This document shows positions 40,943 through 52,200 of a DNA stretch of 64,000 bases, in pieces. Origin of the DNA: Caproicibacterium sp. BJN0003 (GTDB lineage Bacteria; Bacillota; Clostridia; Oscillospirales; Acutalibacteraceae); contig NZ_CP111108.1 of NCBI RefSeq assembly GCF_026314295.1, positions 1,798,001 to 1,862,000 on the forward strand, given 5' to 3'. The notes beneath the pieces are model-generated. The model saw only the letters and a list, made by a program, of their open reading frames with translations, did not search any database and had not been told where the DNA came from. Each line of letters opens with the position of its first letter. The stretch's first letter is position 1. Made by a program: the position numbers and the translations under genes.

Positions 40943-42349
40943 TCAACGCTGCCCATGTTCTTTTTCTTTCTCCGCTTCGCGCCTGTCGGTGCCGAGTAAA
41001 CGATCCACATTGGCCTTGACGGTAAGCAATTCTTTCATCTCGTCACGATCATTACGGTAGTCGGCATAAGCCGCCTTTTTCTCTGTCAGAAGCGCCGCGT
41101 ATTCGGCCTGTAAGCTCTTGACGGTGGGGATCTTTTTCACTTCCAGCTCATCAAACGCTTTCTTCGCCGCCTTGTGCAAAAGGATATCGCTCTCATGCTC
41201 CGAAAGAAACTTTTTTGAATACCCCGCCTTGCGATAGGTAACATAGGTGTCGCGGGTCTTGGCGTAATTGACGATCTGTGCTTTCAAAACGGCAATCTCG
41301 GCCAGCCGTTTTTCAGCCGCCTTGATTTGTGCGGAAAGCTCATTGTACCGGGCGGTTGCCAAAGCCGTTTTAGCGGCCAACGCATCGTACTCCAGCAGAT
41401 TGTGCTCGGTCAGATAGTTCAATGTTTGCGCCATCTGCTTGAGGTTGAACACCTTGGCCCAGCGTTCATAACCGATGCCTTTCCCTGCGCGGAGCTTGGC
41501 CTGAATATCCACCAGCAGATTGACTTGTTTTTCCGACGTGGGCCGGATGATTTTTTTGCGCGGTGTGTGTGCTTTTTCGCCGGAGAGGACGGCCCGAAGC
41601 TCTGCTTCACTGTAGCCGCTGCCCAGCGTATCCAGCCGGATAAACCGCTTCTGATTTTTGCCGCGCAGGGCGAGCGTTTTTCCCGGTTTGATTTCATATC
41701 TGGCTTCCCGCAAGAGCTTCAGGAGCGCGTCAAAATCGGCGGGCTTTTGATCTAAAGCCGTGTCTATTGCCATACGCAAAAGCTCCCGGTTGGAGGGCTT
41801 TGCCTGATCGCCCAGCCACTTGTTATAGCTCTTGCCGTGCCGCTTCGGATTCTCCACAATGGACAGACAGTTCTCGATGCACAGCGTATCATTCAGCCGC
41901 CGCACGGCTCTGGTGCTTCCCCAAAAGTTTCGGAACTTCCGTGTGCAGTCGAGGGACGTGGAATTCCAGATGATATGATTGTGAATGTGGTGTTTGTCAA
42001 TGTGGGTGCAGACGATGAAAGCATGTTTCCCGTTCGTAAAGCGTCTGGCAAGCTCACAACCGATTCGGTTTGCTTCCTCCGACGTGACCTCGCCGGGGAC
42101 AAAGGACTGCCGGAGATGATAGGCAATCACATCATCCGCGCCGCGCGTCCTGCCGGTGAGCGCGGCATACTGCCGCTTGGAGAAAAGGAACTCGGCGTCG
42201 GCTGTCCGGCTGTCGCATTCATAGCCGGTGATGAGTCTGCCGTAATCCGTTTTCTCCGGATTTTCCGCGTAATCAATAATATCGCTGATTGCCGTGCCGA
42301 CATCCCGGCCCTTGCCGGTATGCAGTGGCATCAGCCGCGTTGTTGCCAT
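40943..42349 (-). CDS. Relaxase / mobilisation nuclease
   Basis: 468 residues from the ATG at 42349 (GGAGG nine bases upstream). The N-terminal 200 residues form the relaxase domain: the metal-binding histidine motif is HIDKHHIHNHIIWNS, preceded by ARRFTNGKHAFIVC. The C-terminal half is helical with long coiled coils (LSAQIKAAEKRLAEIAVLKAQI). The enzyme nicks oriT and leads the strand into the recipient, with MobC (44824-45162) as accessory. It belongs with the CTn5/Tn1549-type module that extends to the right. Confidence 0.9.
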   Translation of the reverse strand: MATTRLMPLHTGKGRDVGTAISDIIDYAENPEKTDYGRLITGYECDSRTADAEFLFSKRQYAALTGRTRGADDVIAYHLRQSFVPGEVTSEEANRIGCELARRFTNGKHAFIVCTHIDKHHIHNHIIWNSTSLDCTRKFRNFWGSTRAVRRLNDTLCIENCLSIVENPKRHGKSYNKWLGDQAKPSNRELLRMAIDTALDQKPADFDALLKLLREARYEIKPGKTLALRGKNQKRFIRLDTLGSGYSEAELRAVLSGEKAHTPRKKIIRPTSEKQVNLLVDIQAKLRAGKGIGYERWAKVFNLKQMAQTLNYLTEHNLLEYDALAAKTALATARYNELSAQIKAAEKRLAEIAVLKAQIVNYAKTRDTYVTYRKAGYSKKFLSEHESDILLHKAAKKAFDELEVKKIPTVKSLQAEYAALLTEKKAAYADYRNDRDEMKELLTVKANVDRLLGTDRREAEKEKEHGQR

Positions 42350-42379
42350 GAACAAAACCTCCTTCCTGAACTAATAATT

Positions 42380-42405
42380 GGCGCAGGAGTTTTAATCCCT
42401 GCGCC
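42380..42405 (-). terminator. Hairpin between Spo0A-like gene and relaxase
   Basis: An 8-bp GC-rich stem (GGCGCAGG / CCTGCGCC) with a 10-base loop, extendable by AAT/ATT. It follows the Spo0A-like gene on the minus strand and precedes the relaxase start. Confidence 0.6.
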
Positions 42406-42425
42406 GATTATTGTCGTTATAATGG

Positions 42426-42656
42426 TTATTTCTTTTTTATCATCCCGGAAACGTACATAATCAATTCCTCTGGTGTGGGAATATCCATTTCCCTTGGAAT
42501 ACTGTTCCAAAACGCTTTGATCTTAGGGTCCGTACTGCACAGACCGTTTATCATTGCAATCTGCATCTGCTTTCTTACATACTCGATTGTTACCCCTTCC
42601 CGTTCTGCAATTGTTCTGATGGCATTTTCCGCTATTATCTGTTTCTTTTTATTCAA
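42426..42656 (-). CDS. Spo0A C-terminal-domain-like small protein
   Basis: 76 residues. AIRTIAEREGVTIEYVRKQMQIAMINGLCSTDPKIKAFWNSIPREMDIPTPEELIMYVSGMI resembles the DNA-binding C-terminal domain of Spo0A. It has no receiver domain. Such stand-alone versions recur in clostridial conjugative elements. Whether it binds DNA or interferes with host sporulation is unknown. The ribosome site is weak (GCGAGGAGC further upstream). Confidence 0.65.
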   Translation of the reverse strand: MNKKKQIIAENAIRTIAEREGVTIEYVRKQMQIAMINGLCSTDPKIKAFWNSIPREMDIPTPEELIMYVSGMIKKK

Positions 42657-42760
42657 GTTATCGCTCCTCGCCAGAATAATTTTTTTGTGTTTATCAGAAT
42701 AACATAGTAAAAATTATGCCGTTTCTTTATTTCTTCCTGTTCCCTCAAGCATAGAAAAAT

Positions 42761-42794
42761 GTATTGCCCGTTATCGGAAAATGGCGGGCAATAC
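42761..42794 (-). terminator. Terminator of the GGDEF gene
   Basis: A perfect 10-bp stem (GTATTGCCCG / CGGGCAATAC) with a 14-base loop; ATTTTTC follows on the minus strand. Confidence 0.8.
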
Positions 42795-42852
42795 GTACAA
42801 CACATGGATGCAGCGCAGATAAAAAGCAAGGAAGGATACAGCGTATCGCATT

Positions 42853-43866
42853 TCAGTTCTTGCTATCCTCGCAGGCAGAGCCTGTCCTTAAATTGCCTGT
42901 GGCAATTACGCCATCCACGACATTGCCCCGTGATTGCTCAGTATGATTCCTGATAATAACCCTGTTATAAGAAATACAATTCCTTCCGCTTTTTTTAGCG
43001 TGGTATAAAGCCCGGTCCACACGGTTACAAAAGTCAATAAACGAATCGTCTGCCTGCGGTATACCCGTTTTCATGCCAATGCTTATAGATAAGTAATGGA
43101 AAGAGCCTGTACATGCCTTGATTTTCAAACCTGTGAGAGTTGAAAGAAGAAGCTGTGCCATTTTTACAATATGATCGTTACCTGTATCCGATAGGAAAAT
43201 TAAAAACTCATCTCCACCAATCCGGCCTATAATATCGGTTTCTCTTTTGAAACAAGTTTTTATGTTATGCGCTACTTGTTTTAGAATATCGTCACCTTTC
43301 AAATGACCCAATGTATCGTTGTAACTTTTAAAATAGTCAACATCTATCAAAAGCAAGCCAACATTCTTTTTTTCGCGTTTGCAGAACGCCCAAGCTGTGG
43401 AAACGGCTTGTTCCAGACCGTTTCGATTAAGAAGCTGCGTTAAGCTGTCTGTAGTAGCTTCAATCTTCAAATGATTTAGAGTCTCAATTTCATTCGTGGC
43501 CGCCTGAATAAAATCATGGGCATTCTTTCTGGAAAGCAAAAACGCACCAACATTTATCAAGACAAGAATAAAAAACGATTCCGGATGTATTTGTTTATAA
43601 ACGAGTAGCACGGCCACAATGATTGTTGCAGCAAGGAATATCAGAGTTGCGTTCCTATCGGAAAACACGAACAGCAAAAAGGAAAAAAGAAGTAGGACGG
43701 AGCAAAGCACAGAAAAGCGGATAGATAGAGCCTCATTTCCAAGCGACGGAACTATTAGCAGAAATGCCGTCATTATGACGATAGGAATAGCGATACCGAT
43801 TCTCCGACGGTTGTAACCCTTTACCTTATCTCTAATTTGTTGCTCAACATAATTTTTCTTATCCAT
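42853..43866 (-). CDS. Membrane diguanylate cyclase (GGDEF)
   Basis: 337 residues from the ATG at 43866 (GGAG nine bases upstream; an ATG five codons earlier is possible). Five or so membrane helices occupy about 20-125, without a recognised periplasmic sensor. A short coiled coil leads to the GGDEF domain: DSLTQLLNRNG, DVDYFKSYNDTLGHLKGDDIL and the active-site RIGGDEFLIF. The catalytic motif is intact, so it should make cyclic di-GMP. The last 30 residues (SRGNVVDGVIATGNLRTGSACEDSKN) look like run-on past the usual end. It is element cargo, apparently its own unit. Confidence 0.9.
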   Translation of the reverse strand: MDKKNYVEQQIRDKVKGYNRRRIGIAIPIVIMTAFLLIVPSLGNEALSIRFSVLCSVLLLFSFLLFVFSDRNATLIFLAATIIVAVLLVYKQIHPESFFILVLINVGAFLLSRKNAHDFIQAATNEIETLNHLKIEATTDSLTQLLNRNGLEQAVSTAWAFCKREKKNVGLLLIDVDYFKSYNDTLGHLKGDDILKQVAHNIKTCFKRETDIIGRIGGDEFLIFLSDTGNDHIVKMAQLLLSTLTGLKIKACTGSFHYLSISIGMKTGIPQADDSFIDFCNRVDRALYHAKKSGRNCISYNRVIIRNHTEQSRGNVVDGVIATGNLRTGSACEDSKN

Positions 43867-44018
43867 CACGATATACTCCATTTCAAAGATGCCAATATTC
43901 TCGCTTGGTTTTTCTCCTTCACCATATTCGCATTACCAATACGATAAATTATAACTCCAACAATGTGTTTAAGTCAATCTCACCATTACATAAACTAATA
44001 TTATGAGGTGGTGTTAGC

Positions 44019-44363
44019 TTGAAGGACAAAAAGCAAATTAACATTGAGGTTGGCACTCGTATCAAGTGCGCAAGGGAAAAAGCAGGATTAACACAGGATC
44101 GGTTTTCTGAATTGATCGGAATGGGGCCAAAAAGTGTTTCTGCTCTGGAGCGGGGAACGGTGGGAATATCTCTTTCCACTCTACAGCGTATTTGCCAGGT
44201 ATTGTCCATCTCCAGCGATGATATTCTGTTCGACAATGATATAGCAGAGAATGATGCGCAGATGTTAACCACGCGCCTTACGCGATTATCTTCGGAACAG
44301 TTTGAAATCACCAAAGAGATTTTGAACAAGCTCTTTGAAGCATTTGCAATCTCAGGTAAATAA
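44019..44363 (+). CDS. XRE-family transcriptional regulator
   Basis: 114 residues from a TTG at 44019 (GAGGTGG upstream). Cro/C1 HTH at about 14-68: RIKCAREKAGLTQDRFSELIGMGPKSVSALERGTVGISLSTLQRICQVLSISSDDILF. The C-terminal 40 residues are helical. It is divergent from the GGDEF gene and probably controls it or element transfer. A strong bidirectional terminator follows. Confidence 0.87.
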   Translation: MKDKKQINIEVGTRIKCAREKAGLTQDRFSELIGMGPKSVSALERGTVGISLSTLQRICQVLSISSDDILFDNDIAENDAQMLTTRLTRLSSEQFEITKEILNKLFEAFAISGK

Positions 44364-44366
44364 CAA

Positions 44367-44403
44367 GAAAAGGCGGCCTGCGTAATACGCAGGCCGCCTT
44401 TTC
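44367..44403. terminator. Bidirectional terminator
   Basis: A perfect 16-bp GC-rich stem (GAAAAGGCGGCCTGCG and its complement) with a 5-base loop lies between the convergent XRE gene and the CD1845-like gene. Confidence 0.92.
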
Positions 44404-44696
44404 TAACCTGTGATAAAATCTCGAAGCGCGTAGTTTGCGTCTTGCAGTTTCCCAATCAGCCACGCTGCCGCTATCGGGATTCCATATGGACTGATGAGAA
44501 ATGCCATTACCAGCACTATAATTCCATTCGTAATCGCTCCGGTAATCAGAACCAACACACCGAGGATGCCGAGAATCGTTCCGGCAAGGCCGAGTATGAA
44601 AGCGGAACAGTATAGCAGACCAGAGCAAATCCAGACGAGCAGCGTAAGCACCACGACGATGGGAACGGCGAGTATTTTCAATATCAGCCTCATCAT
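44403..44696 (-). CDS. CD1845-family membrane protein
   Basis: 97 residues, almost entirely hydrophobic: three or four membrane helices (ILAVPIVVVLTLLVWICSGLLYCSAFILGLAGTILGILGVLVLITGAI, then IIVLVMAFLISPYGIPIAAAWLIG). It matches in character and position the CD1845 protein that opens the CTn5 element of Clostridioides difficile. Role unknown. Confidence 0.8.
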   Translation of the reverse strand: MMRLILKILAVPIVVVLTLLVWICSGLLYCSAFILGLAGTILGILGVLVLITGAITNGIIVLVMAFLISPYGIPIAAAWLIGKLQDANYALRDFITG

Positions 44697-44772
44697 ATCG
44701 GCCTCCTTTTTTATTTTCTGATACTACCATACTGCTCCGAATAATTTTTTGCAAGGATGCGGCAGAAAAATA

Positions 44773-44807
44773 ATGGGGCGGCTTACATGCCGTAAACCGC
44801 CCCATTT
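44773..44807 (-). terminator. Terminator after mobC
   Basis: A 10-bp stem (AATGGGGCGG / CCGCCCCATT) with inner pairing in the loop; on the minus strand it is followed by ATTTTTC. Confidence 0.82.
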
Positions 44808-44823
44808 TCCGGGGTATACGCCC

Positions 44824-45162
44824 CTATTTTAATTTTGCAAGCGCGACGAGGATATCAGTAGTCGCCCGCCATAACCGTTCCTGATTTTGGACGATATCCT
44901 CCAAATCCGCGTCGTAAACGCGCCCTGTTTCATGCACCCGTTTTGTGAGCTGGTTTAAGTTGTTGCTGGACCGGCGCAGGAGGGAAACCATCTCCTTCAA
45001 CTCCGGCAGTTCCAGCCTGATGACATAGCCGTCGATGGAGATTTTGCGGAGATACGCCGCCATATTTTTCGTGCCAAGCTGCGCCATCTTCTGTTCGATC
45101 ATTTCACGCTCCTGCGGGGTAACACGAAACTTGAGCTGAATTTGCCGGTTGCGGTTAGCCAT
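44824..45162 (-). CDS. Mobilisation accessory protein (MobC-like)
   Basis: 112 residues from the ATG at 45162. The N-terminal part (RNRQIQLKFRVTPQEREMIEQKMAQLGTKNMAAYLRKISIDGYVI) is a ribbon-helix-helix DNA-binding domain typical of relaxosome proteins. The later ELKEMVSLLRRSSNNLNQLTKRVHETGRVY is the MobC family signature. It would bind oriT and load the relaxase. Its start lies one base after the stop of the upstream gene. Confidence 0.88.
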   Translation of the reverse strand: MANRNRQIQLKFRVTPQEREMIEQKMAQLGTKNMAAYLRKISIDGYVIRLELPELKEMVSLLRRSSNNLNQLTKRVHETGRVYDADLEDIVQNQERLWRATTDILVALAKLK

Positions 45163-45163
45163 G

Positions 45164-46237
45164 TCACAGCTCCATTTCTTTGCCCTTGGATGAGGCAGGC
45201 GGCTTTGGCTCGGCCTGTGCTTTTTGCAGCTTTTTTCGCACGGACGGCTTGCGCTGGCGAAGAGGCTGGTCGCGGTTTTCATCCTTTTGGATGAACGCGA
45301 AAATTCCTTTCCGATCCTTGAGTGCGGAAAAGGACAGAGATTTGAACGGCAGCAGCGTGAACAGCCGGTCCTGGTCTTTGGTGGAAGCACGGATCAGAAA
45401 ATCCGGCGAAATCTGCGCCATGAAATGCGTACCGCTGGGGCTGTTCGGTTCACGCTCGGATTGCAGACGCCGGAGCAGCCGCGCGGCCTCCGACTGAATG
45501 TCCTCTTTGGTCAGAGGCTGGGTCAGCAGATAGTCCCGCCGCGCCTGATTGATGAAAAGGTCTACCAGACCGGGATGCGCTCTATCTACGATAAATTCCC
45601 GGTTTCGATTATCCCCAAAGACAGGAATCGTCCGCGCCCAATCCTTATTTCTGCGGTCAATGCGCCCATCCCAATCTTTCTCGCGGACAGTGTTCGCAAG
45701 CACATAGAGAGTGCGGTCAAATCCAAACTCGGCAATGACCTGTTTTGTGGTGTCGCTGCCGAGACAATTATTGCGGTAGTTGTCCCGGATGGCGTCATCG
45801 ATGGCATCCCGGCAGGCAATGTTTGCCTTGTGGGACGCACGGTAAATCTCCAGTTCATTATGCTCACGGGCGTAAGTCGCCGGATATTTGTAGACGGGAG
45901 TGTTTAAAAGTGTCTGACGCTGCGCCGCCTCCATCTGTAACACGGCATTGGCTTTATCCGTGATGCAGTCCAAAACCGTCTCCATATATCCGGTTTCCCG
46001 GCTTTCAAACTCCGAAAAAATATCTCCAAGGGGGCTGGGAGATTTCAGAAGCGCGGACGCCTGTTCATCAGTCAGATCGTTGCTTTCAAGGGACATCAGG
46101 ATATCCTCCCGCACAGTGTATTCATAGACTTGTTTCAGAATTTCCTCCGGTGCCTGCGTAAGCAGCTTTTTCCGGAAGTCGTCCTGCTCCGCAAACATTT
46201 TTTCGTACAGCGCGGTATTCAGTTCTTCACTTGTCAT
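45164..46237 (-). CDS. DUF3849-type conjugative element protein
   Basis: 357 residues from the ATG at 46237 (GGAGG nine bases upstream), just after the stop of the giant helicase gene. The stretch VYKYPATYAREHNELEIYRASHKANIACRDAIDDAIRDNYRNNCLGSDTTKQVIAEFGFDRTLYVLANTVREKDWDGRIDRRNKDWA is the DUF3849 core. The N-terminal 110 residues are helical. It is a constant neighbour of MobC and the methylase-helicase in CTn5/Tn1549-like elements. Function unknown. Confidence 0.82.
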   Translation of the reverse strand: MTSEELNTALYEKMFAEQDDFRKKLLTQAPEEILKQVYEYTVREDILMSLESNDLTDEQASALLKSPSPLGDIFSEFESRETGYMETVLDCITDKANAVLQMEAAQRQTLLNTPVYKYPATYAREHNELEIYRASHKANIACRDAIDDAIRDNYRNNCLGSDTTKQVIAEFGFDRTLYVLANTVREKDWDGRIDRRNKDWARTIPVFGDNRNREFIVDRAHPGLVDLFINQARRDYLLTQPLTKEDIQSEAARLLRRLQSEREPNSPSGTHFMAQISPDFLIRASTKDQDRLFTLLPFKSLSFSALKDRKGIFAFIQKDENRDQPLRQRKPSVRKKLQKAQAEPKPPASSKGKEMEL

Positions 46238-46238
46238 A

Positions 46239-49200
46239 TTATCTTGCCTCCATTTCTTTTTTGTGGGGTTTCTCTGCCAAACTGTGAACACAAGGCTTTT
46301 TCAGGCTCTCCAGCACGGAGGGCCTTTCGCTTTTCTCCAGAATCTCCGACGCCTGCCGTTGGGCGGGGGCGCGGCTGTCGATGTCCAGCAGCGCGTTCAG
46401 CTCCGTGAGGCGGGCGCTCTTTTGCGCAAGCTCCGCTTCCTGCGGGAACGGCTTGCCGATCTCGGCCTTTGCCGCCTCCGTCTGCGAATGGAGATTATCA
46501 AGCTGGGAGTGAAAATTCTGCAACCGCTTCGGCATATCGGAAAGTGCGTTGTCAATGCGGATGAGATTGCCCCGCGCGTCCTTGCCCAGCGTGACGCGGT
46601 GGGTCATCTGCCCTTTGAGGGTAAGGATAAAATCTTGTCCGAACCCCTCCACGGACAGAGACATGGTAAAGCCCCGGTAGCTGCCGATTTCCATAGGGTC
46701 AAGCCCTTTGACCTCCTTGCAGGCTTCCAGAATGGCGGCTCCGGCGTTGTCCTTGTCGGTCAGGGAATCGCCCCTCACCTCCATTCCGGAAAAACCGTCT
46801 TTGGGATGTGGGTGTGCTTCCAGCGTCGCCATATCCGTTTCCAGACCTTTGATGAAACCTTTGTTGCGCTCAATTTCCTCCGGAAAATATTTGAGCAGAT
46901 TATCCTCCAACCGGAATTGTTGGCTCTGATGGTTTGCTTTCATGAGCTTCAGCTTGGCCACATCCATATCGAGGTCCATCTTCTCCTTGATCCGCTCGTC
47001 CCCGGCGCACAGGGCCTTGATCTCCGCATAGGAGAGCGCCGTTTCGTCGATGTCCTCACAGGAGCGTACCGGCGATTTGGAAGTCATGATCTGCGAAATA
47101 AACTTTTGCTTATTTTCCACAGTTTGCCAGAGGTACGAATCGAATGTCCCTTCGGTGACATAACGGAAAATATGCCCTTCGGGGTTGGTATTGTACTGCC
47201 GGATGATGCGCCCGGACCGTTGTTCCAAATCTCCCGGCCTCCATGGGCAGTCTAGATCGTGAGAGGCAATCAAAAGATCCTGCACGTTCATCCCGGCTCC
47301 CATTTTGGCGGTGCTGCCCATGAGAACGCGCACCTGACCAGCGCGCACCTTTGCGAACAGCTCTTTTTTCTTCACTTCGGTATCGGCGTCGTGGATGAAC
47401 ACGATCTCACCGGCGGGGACGCCCCGCGCAATGAGCTTATCCCGGATGTCCGAGTAAACGCTGAACGCTTCCGGCGCATCGGCCTCCGGCGTGGCATCCT
47501 GCAAAGCGTGAAGCTCCGTGCCGCCCGCGAGCTTCCCACCGGCCCGGACCGCCCGTTCTTCCTTGGCGGCGGCGCGACCCTTTGGGGTGGAAATGTCGCA
47601 GAAAATAAGCTGTGTCAGTTTTTTGTCCCGCCCATCGTGCCAGAATCGGAAAACGTTATAGACACACAGGTTGACTTTGCTATTGGGATTGTCGGGAAGC
47701 ATCGGGTTGATGACGCGCTGGTCGAGGCCGAGCTTGCGCCCGTCCGACGTAATCTTGAGCATGTTGTCCAAATGTGGGTCGATGTTGCCGGAATGAACGG
47801 CGGCGGCCCGCTCCGAGAGCTTTTTCACCATCTCCTTCTGAAGCTCCGAGGGCTGCGCGACTTCGTTGTGGTACACGGCTTTCGGCGTGGGAAGATTGAG
47901 CTGGTCGGCGGTCTTGATGTCCGCCGCCTCCTTGAACAGCAGCATCAGCTCCGGTAGATTGTAGAACCGGGCAAAGCGCGTCCGCGCCCGGTAGCCGGTT
48001 CCCTCCGGGGCCAACTCGATGGCCGTCACGGTTTCCCCGAACGTGCTGGCCCAGCAGTCGAAATGAACGAGATTCCGCTCTTTCAGGGTTTCGTACTGGA
48101 GGTAACGCATCATTGTGTAAAGTTCGGTCATCGAGTTGCTGACCGGCGTCCCGGTGGCGAACACGACGCCCCGGCTGTGCGTGATCTCGTCGAGATACCG
48201 GCATTTCAGGAACATGTCGCTGGATTTCTGCGCGTCGGTGGTGGAAAGGCCCGCCACATTGCGCATTTTGGTGTAGAGAAACAGGTTTTTGTAGTTGTGC
48301 GCCTCATCCACGAACAGACGGTCTACGCCTAACTGCTCAAAGGTCACGACATCATCCTTGCGGGAGTTGTCGTTGAGGCGTTTCAACCGGGCCTCAAGCC
48401 CCTTTTTCGTACGCTCCAACTGCTTGATGGTAAACTGCTCCGCGCCGCTGTCTTTGAGTTCTTCCAGCCCGTTTTCAATCTCCCAAATCTGCTCCTGAAT
48501 GAGCCGCTTTTGGCGTTCCAGAGAGACGGGGATTTTTTCAAACTGCGAGTGTCCCATGATGATCGCGTCGTAGTCGCCGGTGGCAATCCGGGCACAGAAC
48601 TTTTTGCGGTTGCGTTTCTCAAAATCCTTTCGGGTAGTGACGAGAATATTGGCCGAAGGGTATAGCCGCAGGAATTCGGAAGCCCACTGCTCCGTCAGGT
48701 GGTTCGGCACGGCAAACAGGGATTTTTGGCACAGTCCCAGCCGCTTGCCCTCCATTGCGGCGGCGATCATTTCGTAGGTTTTGCCCGCGCCTACCACATG
48801 CGCCAGCAGCGTGTTCCCGCCGTAAAGCTGGTGCGCCACGGCGTTTAATTGATGCTCCCGCAGCTTGATTTCGGGGTTCATGCCGGGGAATACAAGATGC
48901 CGACCGTCGTATTCACGAGGGCGGCTGGAATTGAACAGCTCGTTATATTTTTTTGTCAGGGTCTGACGCCGCTCCGGGTCTTTCCAGATCCAGTCGCGGA
49001 AAGCATCCTTGATGGCCTGCTGTTTCTGCTGGGCGAGGGTGGTTTCCTTGGAATTGAGGACGCGGCGCTCCTTGCCGTCCGGGTCAACGACGGTATCGTA
49101 GATCCGTGTGTCCCGGAGATTTAGGCTGTCCTCCAGAATTCGGTAGGCGTTGGCCCGGTCGGTGCCGTAGGTGACGTAAGCCGCCACGTTGTTGTAGCCG

Positions 49201-52200
49201 ACGCTGCTTTTATTGGAAACAGACCATTCCGCCGTAAACGAGGAATAGTTTACCCGGATGCCGTCGCGCACACCGGACGGCGGGTTGAGCAGTTCTTCCA
49301 TGAACTGCTGAATGTACCCTTTGTCGATCCACGTCGCGCCGAGGCGCACTTCGATTTCCGAGGCATTGAGGTCCTTGGGCTGGGCGGCTTCCAGCGCCTC
49401 GATGTTGGGGGCGATTTTCTCCGCGAGGTCCGGCCGCATTTCCGCGAGGGCTTTCGCCAGACGCAGCTTGCGGCGCACGTTGCCGGACAGGTATTCATCT
49501 GCTGTGACGAACGGAATTTTCTCCAGATTATAAAATGCTTTGGGGACGCTTGCCGGGTCCTGTTCGCCCAAATCGTGGAAGATGACTCCCCGCAGCTCGT
49601 CGGCCAGCGCCTCCGGCGTCTTGCCGGTGAGGGAGGCCATGTAGTCCATGTCCACCCGCGCCTTTTCCGCGATGGAGAGCGAAAGAGCTTCCGACGCGGT
49701 GTCCACGGACGTGACGATTTTCCGCTGCCGGATGGTGCGTTTGGTGAACATGTCGGCCTTGCGCTCCAAATTCCCGTCCTCGTCGATCACTTCCAGTGAG
49801 CAGAGCAGATAATACGAAGAATCTTCCGCGAACGCGAGGCTGTTGCCGCGCGAGTTGATGAGGCCGTATTTTGCGGAAAAAGCGTCGTAGAGCCGGTTCA
49901 GCTCCGCTTGCGCCTGAAAAATCGCCGCATCTGCTGTGTATTCATCCAATTGGAGATTGATGAGCTTCTGCACACAGTCCCGCAGTTCCACCATGCCCAT
50001 GACGCGGGCCTTGGCCGTTTCGTTCAGCTCCGGCCGCACCATGCGGGAATTCTCCCGGTAGTACACCTTGCCGTCTACGACGGTGTAGGAATAGTTTTTC
50101 ACATTGGGATCTGCCGGGATGGAATCGTCAATTTCCTCATTCTCACCGAGATCCGGCAACTCCGTTTCCTCGATCTGCCCCTGAAGGTGGGAAATCGCCT
50201 CATGGAGCTGTTCGGAAAGATCGGCGTCGGGGAACGGTTCGCACGTCGTTTCCTTTTTATCGCCGTGCATTTTATCGTCCCATTTGACGGTCCCCAGCAC
50301 CATTTCGGGATGATCGGCAAAATAGCTGTTGACGGGAATTCCATCTTCGGTCTGGCCGAGATGCACCCAATCCGGCTCGATGTCGATGGGCCGGTCGCGC
50401 TTTTGGAGAAAGAGAATATCGGTGGTGACTTCGGTTCCGGCATTGGCCTTGAAAGCGTTGTTCGGAAGCCGGATGGCCCCCAGTAGCTCCGCGCGCTGGG
50501 TGATGTACTTCCGCACCTCCGGCGACTGTTTATCCATCGTATAGCGGCTGGTCACGAACGCGATCACGCCGCCCGAACGCACCTGATCGAGCGTTTTGGC
50601 GAAGAAATAATCGTGAATGGGAAAACCGAGCTTGTCGTAGGCCCGGTCGGAAACCTTGTAGCTGCCAAACGGCACGTTGCCCACGGCCAAATCGAAAAAG
50701 TCTTTCCGGTCGGTGGTTTCAAAGCCCGCCACAGTGATGTTGGCGTTCGGATAGAGCTGCTTGGCGATCCGGCCCGTGATGCTGTCCAGCTCCACGCCGT
50801 ATAAATGACTTCCAGACAGTTCTTCGGGAAGTAACCCAAAGAAATTTCCGACGCCGCAGGCCGGTTCCAGGATGTTGCCGGTCTGAAAACCCAGATTTCT
50901 CACGGCTTCATAAATGGCCTTGATAACGGTCGGGCTGGTGTAGTGGGCGTTCAGGGTGGAGGCCCGTGCCATTTCGTATTCCTCGGCAATCAGCGCGCCG
51001 ACCAGTTCGGTATACTCCTTTGTCCACGAAGTGTTGTCCGGGTCGAACGCCTGCGGAATGCCACCCCAGCCGACATAGCGAGAGAGAGTTTTCTGTTCCT
51101 CCGGCGTTGCCGTGCGGCCCTCGGCCTCAATGGTTTTCAGAGTACGGATGGCCGCGATATTAAAGCCGTACTTGGTTTTTGCGCCGCCCTCGCCCAAATG
51201 ATCGTCGGTGATACGAAAGTTTTCGGCGGCGGGCTGCTCCGGCGTAAACAGTGCGGCGTTGCGTTCATCCTGCCGGATGCCGTTTTCAAAGGCGTCGCGG
51301 CTGACCACCTCATGGCTCCACGAATAGGGGCCGGTGTCGATGCGCACGTCCTTTTCCCCGACGTACCCAACGGTGCCGGACAACTCCTGACCGCCGTAAT
51401 CCAGCACTGCGTGATCGCCCGGTTGATAGGATGGTTTGTCCGCGAGATTTGCAGGCTCCCGCAGGACCGGCTCATGAGAAAAACCGTCCTGCTCCCGCTG
51501 ATACAGGGCGCGGAGGATAGGAGCAATTTCTCCCCACTGAGCGCTCCGCTTGCTGTTGAACTTGTCGTGGATATTGACCTCGAAACCCGTGGTGGTGGCA
51601 AAGAGATCCGCCGTCTCGCAGGTGGTCAGCTCCATCGTTTCGGAAGTTCCGGCGTAGGTGTCGGAAAGGCGCTGGGCCACGCGGGTGTTGCCCTCATTTT
51701 CACGAAAATATCCCGCGATATTTTCCTTGTCCCGCTGTTCCAGCAGGCCGGAGGTCAGGGCCTCCCGCAGATCGGCGTCCGTGTGTCCCAAGTTCGCAGC
51801 CAGAAACTCCGTAATAGGACCGTTCCGGGAATCCCGGCGCAGCAGGTTTTCAAAGTTCTCCCGGCTTTCAGCGCGGAAGATGGGATAGGTAAGCGCCGGG
51901 TCGCGGAGCTGAATGTCATAGTCTCCGATTTCAGTAATTTCAAAGGGCTTATCGTCCAGATATACCGTATCGCCCACCTTGTAGGGAGGCTGGATTGCGG
52001 AGCTGTCGGGAACCTCTCGCTGTAACGCCGTCCACTGCTCGTCGGTGAGCGTCACGTCCACTTCATGGGAGGCATCACCGTTTCCGATGGTGATGGTGTC
52101 GCCGGTGCGGGTGATCGGCTGGCCGCTCAGATTGGGCGCTGTCTGTTCTTCCTGTGTGAAAAAACGTTCCTCCCGAATGAGCTGGGCGATGCACCGCTGC

